The notes below the pieces were generated by a model. The model was not told the origin of the DNA and ran no database searches. It worked only from the letters and a program-made list of their open reading frames with translations. This document shows positions 58,784 to 64,000 of a stretch of DNA of 64,000 nucleotides, one piece after another (positions within the stretch are counted from its first letter, which is position 1; every line of letters begins with the position of its first letter). The position numbers and the translations under genes are program-made. Origin of the DNA: Meiothermus sp. (lineage in GTDB: Bacteria > Deinococcota > Deinococci > Deinococcales > Thermaceae); NCBI RefSeq assembly GCF_026004115.1, contig NZ_BPIM01000001.1:186001-250000 (forward strand), in the 5' to 3' direction.

Positions 58784-60292
58784 ATGCCGGAAGAAACCAA
58801 AACCACCGAGGCCAAACCCACGCCGCAAGACCAGCTCACCACCACCCAGCACAGCATCCGCATTAGAGGGAAGGAACTGCGCTACAGCGTAACCTGCGGA
58901 ACTGTGGTGCTGCGCGAAGAATCGGAAAAGGACGGCACCGCCGAGGGACACAAACCCAAGGCTACGGTTTTTTTCGTGGCTTATACCAAAGAGGGCGTAA
59001 GCGACCGCAGCCAGCGACCCATCACCTTTTCCTTCAACGGAGGGCCGGGCTCGTCCTCGGTCTGGTTGCACCTGGGCCTTTTGGGCCCCAAACGGGTGGA
59101 GATGGGCGATGCCGGGGCCCTCACACCCCCGCCCTACCGGCTGGTAGACAACGAGCACACCCTGCTCGAGGCCAGCGACCTGGTCTTCATAGACCCCGTC
59201 GGCACGGGCTACAGCCGCATGGTGGAGGGCGAGAAAACCAGGGAGTACCACGGCTTCAAGCGCGACCTCGAGAGCGTGGGGGAGTTTATCCGCCTCTACA
59301 CCCACCGCTACGGGCGCTGGATTAGCCCCAAGTACCTGATCGGCGAAAGCTACGGCACCACAAGAGCGGCGGGCCTCTCGGGCTATCTGCAAGAGCGGCA
59401 TGGCATGTACCTGAACGGCCTTATGCTGGTCAGTAGCATTCTGGAGTTCTCCACCGCCCGCTTTGGCCCCGGCAACGACCTGCCGCACATCCTGTTCCTG
59501 CCCACCTTTAGCGCCACCGCCTGGTATCACGGCAAGCTATCCAAAGACCTTCAACAAAAGCCCCTCGAGGCCCTCCTGAAGGAGGTCGAGGCCTTTGCCG
59601 CAGGCGAGTACACCCTGGCCCTGATGCAGGGCAGCAGACTTTCTCCCACCGAGCAAAAGCGCATTGCCCAGAAGCTCGCCCGCTACACCGGCCTCTCGGA
59701 AGCCTACGTGCAGGCCTGCAATCTCAGACTGGAGATTTTCCGCTTTACCAAAGAGCTCCTGCGCGCTGAGCGCAAAACCGTGGGCCGGCTGGATAGCCGC
59801 TTTACCGGCACCGACCGCGACGCCGCCGGGCCTGCCTTCGAGTACGACCCCAGCTATGCGGCCATCCAGGGCCCCTACACCGCCACCCTGAACCATTATG
59901 TGCGTCAGGATCTGGGCTTCCAGAGCGACCTGCCCTACGAAATTTTGTCCAACCTGTACGAGAGCTGGAGCTACAAAGAGTTCGAGAATCAGTACCTGAA
60001 CGTGGCCGAAACTCTGCGCAAGTCCATGAGCATGAACCCTTTTCTGCGGGTGTATGTGGGCAGCGGCTATTACGACCTGGCCACCCCCTACTTCGCCACC
60101 GACTACACCCTGAGTCACCTGAGCCTGGAGCCCCACCTGCAAAAAAACATCCAGGTACACTACTACCCCGCCGGCCATATGATGTACGTGCACCTGCCCT
60201 CGCTGGCCCGGCAAGCCGCCGACCTGAAGGCGTTCGTGCAAGGCCAGAGTCGCCCAGCGCCCAGGCAATCCAGGGCCAGGGTTAAACGGTAA
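58784..60292 (+). CDS. Serine carboxypeptidase (S10 family)
   Basis: 502 aa. The catalytic triad is visible: Ser in LIGESYGTTRAAG, Asp in YYDLATPYFATDY and His in YPAGHMMYVH; the oxyanion region is FNGGPGSSSVWLHLG. No signal peptide is seen, so it is probably cytoplasmic, unlike the yeast and plant relatives. S10 enzymes remove C-terminal residues and often work at acid pH. Confidence 0.9.
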   Translation: MPEETKTTEAKPTPQDQLTTTQHSIRIRGKELRYSVTCGTVVLREESEKDGTAEGHKPKATVFFVAYTKEGVSDRSQRPITFSFNGGPGSSSVWLHLGLLGPKRVEMGDAGALTPPPYRLVDNEHTLLEASDLVFIDPVGTGYSRMVEGEKTREYHGFKRDLESVGEFIRLYTHRYGRWISPKYLIGESYGTTRAAGLSGYLQERHGMYLNGLMLVSSILEFSTARFGPGNDLPHILFLPTFSATAWYHGKLSKDLQQKPLEALLKEVEAFAAGEYTLALMQGSRLSPTEQKRIAQKLARYTGLSEAYVQACNLRLEIFRFTKELLRAERKTVGRLDSRFTGTDRDAAGPAFEYDPSYAAIQGPYTATLNHYVRQDLGFQSDLPYEILSNLYESWSYKEFENQYLNVAETLRKSMSMNPFLRVYVGSGYYDLATPYFATDYTLSHLSLEPHLQKNIQVHYYPAGHMMYVHLPSLARQAADLKAFVQGQSRPAPRQSRARVKR

Positions 60293-60345
60293 AGCATGAA
60301 GATTATTCGCGCTGATTTCTATACTACAGGGCGCTCAACTCGATT

Positions 60346-60939
60346 ATGGATACCCCGCCCGTTACCGTTGTCAATGTGGGCTATCGCTCCACCAACTACT
60401 GGGTAGTCGGTGCGGGCTCTTCTCGGCTGCTGGTAGACATCGGTTGGCCCGGAACCCTGGGAAACCTGAAGGCCAATCTGGCTAGGATGGGAATTCCCCT
60501 CCACGAGATTCGCTACACGCTGGCCACCCACTACCACATAGACCACGCCGGGCTGGCCGAGGAGCTCAAAAGGGAGGGGGTGCCTTTGCTGGTGCTCGAG
60601 GTACAGGTAGCCGCCATTCCCATCATGAAAACCTGGACAAAGCCGCAGGATCACTATGTCGAAATTACCGAAGAGGGCAACATCGTGCTCTCCTTTGAGC
60701 AAAGCCGCCACTTTCTGGGCCAGCTGGGCCTAGCCAGCGAAATCTTGCACACACCCGGCCACACCGACCACTGTGTTTCGCTCCTGCTGGATAACGGCGC
60801 TGCCTTCACCGGGGATCTTCCGGCAGAAGCCCTGGCGTTCGATAATCCCACCGCGCTGGCAAGCTGGAAACGCCTTCGAGAGAAGGGCGCCACCCGCGTC
60901 TACCCCGCCCATGGGCCCATAAGGGCCATCGGCGCATGA
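60346..60939 (+). CDS. MBL-fold metallohydrolase
   Basis: 197 aa. LATHYHIDHAGLA is the metal motif, followed by TPGHTDHCVSLLL, FTGDLPAEAL and VYPAHGPI. Single-domain enzyme of the glyoxalase II/lactamase fold without an additional domain; substrate unknown. Confidence 0.85.
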   Translation: MDTPPVTVVNVGYRSTNYWVVGAGSSRLLVDIGWPGTLGNLKANLARMGIPLHEIRYTLATHYHIDHAGLAEELKREGVPLLVLEVQVAAIPIMKTWTKPQDHYVEITEEGNIVLSFEQSRHFLGQLGLASEILHTPGHTDHCVSLLLDNGAAFTGDLPAEALAFDNPTALASWKRLREKGATRVYPAHGPIRAIGA

Positions 60940-61004
60940 CCAAACGAGCTTTGATTCGCCAGAGCGCTGTTCGGTAACAGCGCTAAAACTTTGCCCGGGA
61001 TTGG

Positions 61005-61010
61005 TAGCAT
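61005..61010 (+). promoter_or_regulatory. Leaderless -10 box of the DJ-1-like gene
   Basis: TAGCAT ends 6 nt before the ATG at 61017. Confidence 0.5.
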
Positions 61011-61016
61011 AGGGCC

Positions 61017-61538
61017 ATGCGGATAGGGGTTTTGCTCACACCGGGTTTCCTCGAGGCCGAGGCGGCTTTGGTGCTGGAGGTAGCCCGGCTTTTGGGTTGG
61101 GAGGGCTTCACGCTGGCCCGGGGCCGCACCGCCCTGGAGGGCAGCGCAGGCGCGGTCTGGACGCCCCGGTACACCTTTGCCGCAAGGCCCGAAATGGACG
61201 TGCTGGTCATTCCTGGCGGTTCCCAGATGAGCAAACTGGGGCGCGATGCAGAACACCAGGACTGGTTGAGCGAAGTGTGGGATGGCCTGCGGGCGGTATT
61301 CGCGGGCGCCAATGGGGTACTTTTTTTGTGGGAGGCCGGACAGGTTTCGGGCCAAGTCACCGCCCACCCCATTGCCGAAGAAGCCCTGGCCCGAACCGCT
61401 TTGGAACGCTCTAGAGAACCTTACCGCTGGCAGGGCAAGGTGTGCACCACCAGGGGCTACCTGGCTCTGGCCGGAGCCCTGCTGGACTGGGCCGGGTTCG
61501 CCGAAGAAGCCAGGGCCCACCTGGGCTTGGGGAGTTGA
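61017..61538 (+). CDS. DJ-1/PfpI-like protein lacking the nucleophile cysteine
   Basis: 173 aa. MRIGVLLTPGFLEAEAAL with the conserved glutamate, MDVLVIPGGSQMSKL, and the C-terminal KVCTTRGYLALAGALLDWAG follow the class I glutamine amidotransferase-like fold. At the nucleophile elbow it reads GANGVLFLWEAGQVSG, without the cysteine normally found, so it is probably not a classical DJ-1 enzyme. Function unknown. Confidence 0.7.
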   Translation: MRIGVLLTPGFLEAEAALVLEVARLLGWEGFTLARGRTALEGSAGAVWTPRYTFAARPEMDVLVIPGGSQMSKLGRDAEHQDWLSEVWDGLRAVFAGANGVLFLWEAGQVSGQVTAHPIAEEALARTALERSREPYRWQGKVCTTRGYLALAGALLDWAGFAEEARAHLGLGS

Positions 61539-61757
61539 ACGCCCTCCAGACGCCCTTCTCGCTCCCTGAAGCCCCCTCGGGAAGCGCTCAGCCAACCTGT
61601 TGGCGACAATTCGTCCAGGGGCACTTGGGACATGAGAAACAAGGCATGTATCCAGCCTCAATTTGCAGGGCAGCATACCTTCTGTCCTGGGCTTTCATCG
61701 GCGAGAGGCCAGGATCCAGACGTTGGAGATGTCAGCCGAAAGCCCTACCTGCCAGGC

Positions 61758-61961
61758 TCACTGGGATGCGACATACAGCAGCACTGCCGTCGCCAGCCCA
61801 GCAATCACCCCCATCGCCAGCAAGGCCACCAGCACGTAGCTTTCATCGGTCAGGACATCGGCGGGCTTTTGGGGTAGGTTCTGGGTATCCAGGCCAAACT
61901 GCACCATCAGCAATACCGCTGCTACCGCCAGCATTAAAAGCAGCAACGTTGTCACAAACAC
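61758..61961 (-). CDS. Small membrane protein, two transmembrane helices
   Basis: 67 aa: helix at about residues 4-22, a polar loop (DTQNLPQKPADVLTDES) and a second helix at about 42-64. GGAGG lies before the ATG. Not recognised. Confidence 0.65.
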   Translation of the reverse strand: MFVTTLLLLMLAVAAVLLMVQFGLDTQNLPQKPADVLTDESYVLVALLAMGVIAGLATAVLLYVASQ

Positions 61962-61996
61962 CTCCTGAAGCCTGCCTGAAGCCTACCAAAGAGGGC

Positions 61997-62054
61997 TTGG
62001 GGCTTTTGCCTCTGCTCGGTTAGAATGGGGGCTTGTGCGCAGGCAAAGGCCTGC
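61997..62054 (+). promoter_or_regulatory. ychF promoter and leader hairpin
   Basis: TTGGGG (61997-62002) and TAGAAT (62021-62026), 18-bp spacer. The leader contains GCAGGC-AAAG-GCCTGC (62039-62054), a perfect 6-bp hairpin just before the AAAGGAA binding site, unlike the leaderless neighbours. Confidence 0.5.
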
Positions 62055-62067
62055 TTAAAGGAACCCC

Positions 62068-63186
62068 ATGGCATCCCTAGGAGTCGGTATCGTCGGTCTT
62101 CCCAACGTGGGTAAATCCACGCTCTTCAACGCCATTACCAAAGCAGGCGCGCTGGCCGCCAACTACCCCTTTGCCACCATTGACAAAAACGTGGGGGTGG
62201 TCACCCTACCCGACCCGCGCCTCAATGCCCTGCAAAAGCTCTTCGTGAAGGGCGAGCGGGTGCCGCCCATCGTGTCCACCCACGTGGAGTTTGTGGACAT
62301 TGCCGGGCTGGTGAAGGGGGCGCACAAGGGCGAGGGACTGGGCAACCAGTTTCTGGCCAATATCCGCGAGGTTGCGGCCATTGCTCACGTGGTGCGCTGC
62401 TTCGAAGACCCCAACGTGGTGCATGTAGCCGGCAAGGTAGACCCCCTGGACGACCTCGAGACCATCAACACTGAGCTGGCCCTGGCCGACCTCCAGACCA
62501 TCGAGAAGCGCCTGGACAAGCTGCGCAAGTCGGCCAGGAGCGATAAGGACGATAAAGCCCTGCTGGAAATGCTGGAACCGCTCATGCAACACCTATCGCA
62601 GGGCCAGCCCATCCGAACCTATATGGGGGCCGAGCCGGAAATCTTGAGCAAGGCCGCCCGCGAGCTGGGCCTGCTCACCTACAAGCCCGTGATTTACGTG
62701 TGCAACGTGGCCGAGGAAGACCTGCCCGAGGGCGCCCAGAACCCCCACGTGCAAAAGGTGCGCGAGGCCGCCGCACGAGAAGGCGCCGATGTGGTGGTGG
62801 TCTCGGCCAAAATCGAGGCCGAGCTGGCCGAGCTGTCTGAGGAAGAAGCCCAGGAATACCTGCAAACACTGGGTTTAGCGGAGTCGGGGCTCAACCGGCT
62901 GGTGCGCACCGCCTATCACACCCTGGGCCTGCAGACCTTCTTTACCGCCGGCGAGAAAGAGGTGCGGGCCTGGACCATCCGCCAGGGCACCAAAGCCCCC
63001 CAGGCCGCCGGCGAGATTCATTCCGACCTCGAGCGGGGCTTTATCCGGGCCGAGGTGATCGAGTGGCACAAGTTGGTCGAAGCCGGGGGCTGGGCCCAGG
63101 CCAAGGAAAAGGGCTGGGTGCGCACCGAAGGCAAGGATTATGTGGTGCAAGACGGCGACGTGGTGCTAATTTTGTTCAACGTATAG
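62068..63186 (+). CDS. ychF: Ribosome-binding ATPase YchF (Obg-family, OLA1)
   Basis: 372 aa. G1 is GLPNVGKSTLFN, G3 is DIAGLVKGAHKGEGLGN, and the NKxD box is replaced by YVCNVAEEDL, as in the ATP-preferring YchF branch. The C-terminal TGS domain reads QTFFTAGEKEVRAWTIRQGT and ADVVEWHKLV-like FIRAEVIEWHKLVEAGG. Cytoplasmic; binds the ribosome. Confidence 0.96.
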   Translation: MASLGVGIVGLPNVGKSTLFNAITKAGALAANYPFATIDKNVGVVTLPDPRLNALQKLFVKGERVPPIVSTHVEFVDIAGLVKGAHKGEGLGNQFLANIREVAAIAHVVRCFEDPNVVHVAGKVDPLDDLETINTELALADLQTIEKRLDKLRKSARSDKDDKALLEMLEPLMQHLSQGQPIRTYMGAEPEILSKAARELGLLTYKPVIYVCNVAEEDLPEGAQNPHVQKVREAAAREGADVVVVSAKIEAELAELSEEEAQEYLQTLGLAESGLNRLVRTAYHTLGLQTFFTAGEKEVRAWTIRQGTKAPQAAGEIHSDLERGFIRAEVIEWHKLVEAGGWAQAKEKGWVRTEGKDYVVQDGDVVLILFNV

Positions 63187-63273
63187 CCAGCAGAACACGG
63201 AGGTATTGCCACTTGACTGGCCCATTGGCTACAGCACGTTTGAGCTAAGCGCTATAGGCCATGAGCAGCGGCT

Positions 63274-64000
63274 TCAGTCCGCCGAGGCCGCAAGCTGAAA
63301 AGCCCTGCTCAGTCGGGCTTCGTCGGTCAGATCCAGGCGCAGGGGCGTGAGGGCTATGAAGTTGTGGCCCACCGCCCAGCGGTCGGTGCCTTCCTCGGGT
63401 TCGTGGTCGGGGGTTGCAGCGAACCAGAAGTGCTCCCGGCCCATGGGGTCGGTGCCGGGCACAATCCGGCCCTCGTACAGGCGCACCGACTGGCGGGCCC
63501 ACAGGATGCCCTTGGGTTTTGCGGGGAAGTTCACATTGATCAAAAAGGGCTTGGGCTCGCGTAGCAGGGCTTCCAGTACCCGCCCCACCCAGGGTTTGAG
63601 GGCCTCGAAGTCGGGCTCCCGGCCATTGATGGGGGCGCTAAAGGCAATGGCGGGGATACCCAGCAACGCAGCCTGCTTAGCCGCCGCCACGGTGCCCGAG
63701 TGCCAGATTTCGTTGCCCAGGTTGGAACCCAGATTAATGCCGGAAAGTACCAAATCTACCCTGTCCCAGTGGTGGGTGCCCAGGGCCACACAGTCGGCGG
63801 GCGTGCCGTTCACGCGGTAGGCCTCGAGGCCCCCCAGCGGCGTGGCTCGGTAGTGCAGGGGGCGGGATATGGTGATGGCATGGCCCATAGCGGACTGCTC
63901 CACATCGGGTGCAACCACCCGCACCTCGCCAAAGGCCGTGGCCACCTCGGCCAGCGCCAGAAGCCCAGGGCTGTAGATGCCATCGTCGTTGGTAACCAGA
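63274..64000 (-). CDS. surE: 5'-nucleotidase SurE (start beyond the window)
   Basis: Frame open to the right edge; the visible N-terminal part begins [20 protein letters not shown], with the paired metal-binding aspartates of SurE, followed by [28 protein letters not shown] and [22 protein letters not shown]. Hydrolyses nucleoside monophosphates. Only the first few codons are missing. Ends 87 bp after ychF, converging. Confidence 0.94.
   Translation of the reverse strand, partial: LVTNDDGIYSPGLLALAEVATAFGEVRVVAPDVEQSAMGHAITISRPLHYRATPLGGLEAYRVNGTPADCVALGTHHWDRVDLVLSGINLGSNLGNEIWHSGTVAAAKQAALLGIPAIAFSAPINGREPDFEALKPWVGRVLEALLREPKPFLINVNFPAKPKGILWARQSVRLYEGRIVPGTDPMGREHFWFAATPDHEPEEGTDRWAVGHNFIALTPLRLDLTDEARLSRAFQLAASAD

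Overview
The window is chromosomal DNA of a thermophilic bacterium of the family Thermaceae, most likely a Meiothermus-type organism. GC is high, proteins such as dodecin, HemQ, IF3 and L20/L35 are close to their Thermus relatives as I remember them, many first genes of operons look leaderless (a TANNNT -10 box 6-8 nt before the start codon), and the hexamer CTCGAG is strikingly frequent. The species is inferred, not proven.

Layout. 1-195 is the truncated 5' end of an ABC-transporter binding protein. 573-11948 is a nearly complete heme locus: hemL on the minus strand, then hemA-hemC-hemD-hemB, a histidine kinase and response regulator, then hemE-hemQ-hemH-hemY on the plus strand. This is the coproporphyrin-dependent pathway of Gram-positive-type bacteria, with a two-component system inside the operon. 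12226-20307 is an 8.1-kb prophage at the 3' end of tRNA-Arg(TCT): broken tyrosine integrase, broken HUH replication protein, a run of small membrane proteins, an M23 endopeptidase, a broken PIN toxin with a candidate antitoxin, a truncated packaging/assembly-type ATPase and a lytic transglycosylase. 20261-20836 is a four-tRNA cluster (Arg, Gly, Pro on minus; Lys on plus). 20792-27967 is a second element of 7.2 kb at the 3' end of tRNA-Lys(CTT): integrase, small proteins, an HTH protein resembling terminase small subunits, a primase-helicase split by one extra base, and excisionase/HTH genes. Its organisation resembles phage satellites (PICI type). The 3' part of the helicase gene contains a 217-bp, exactly symmetric array of ten TGTTCCCAC iterons, a strong candidate replication origin and the most interesting structure in the window.

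28133-64000 is ordinary host sequence with some interest: an HD-GYP protein, a DUF815 ATPase, pyrG, an MBL-fold protein, dodecin, gamma-glutamyltransferase next to a dipeptide/glutathione-type ABC importer with a FadR-like regulator and a perfect TGGTCTGACCA operator, a YmdB-type phosphodiesterase, a thioredoxin-domain protein, clpS and clpA, the infC-rpmI-rplT operon (infC apparently starting at ATA), a DUF2089/SHOCT-like operon behind a very AT-rich promoter, peptidases of families M3, S41 and S10, ychF, and surE cut by the window end. Two copies of a roughly 160-bp dispersed repeat lie at 29617 and 43987.

Both mobile elements point outward from the same tRNA cluster, and in both the tRNA CCA end is followed by the same 10-mer GTCCAGGACG, which recurs twice in the iteron array. 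Element 1 looks dead (three or more broken genes); element 2 looks largely intact apart from the single homopolymer frameshift.
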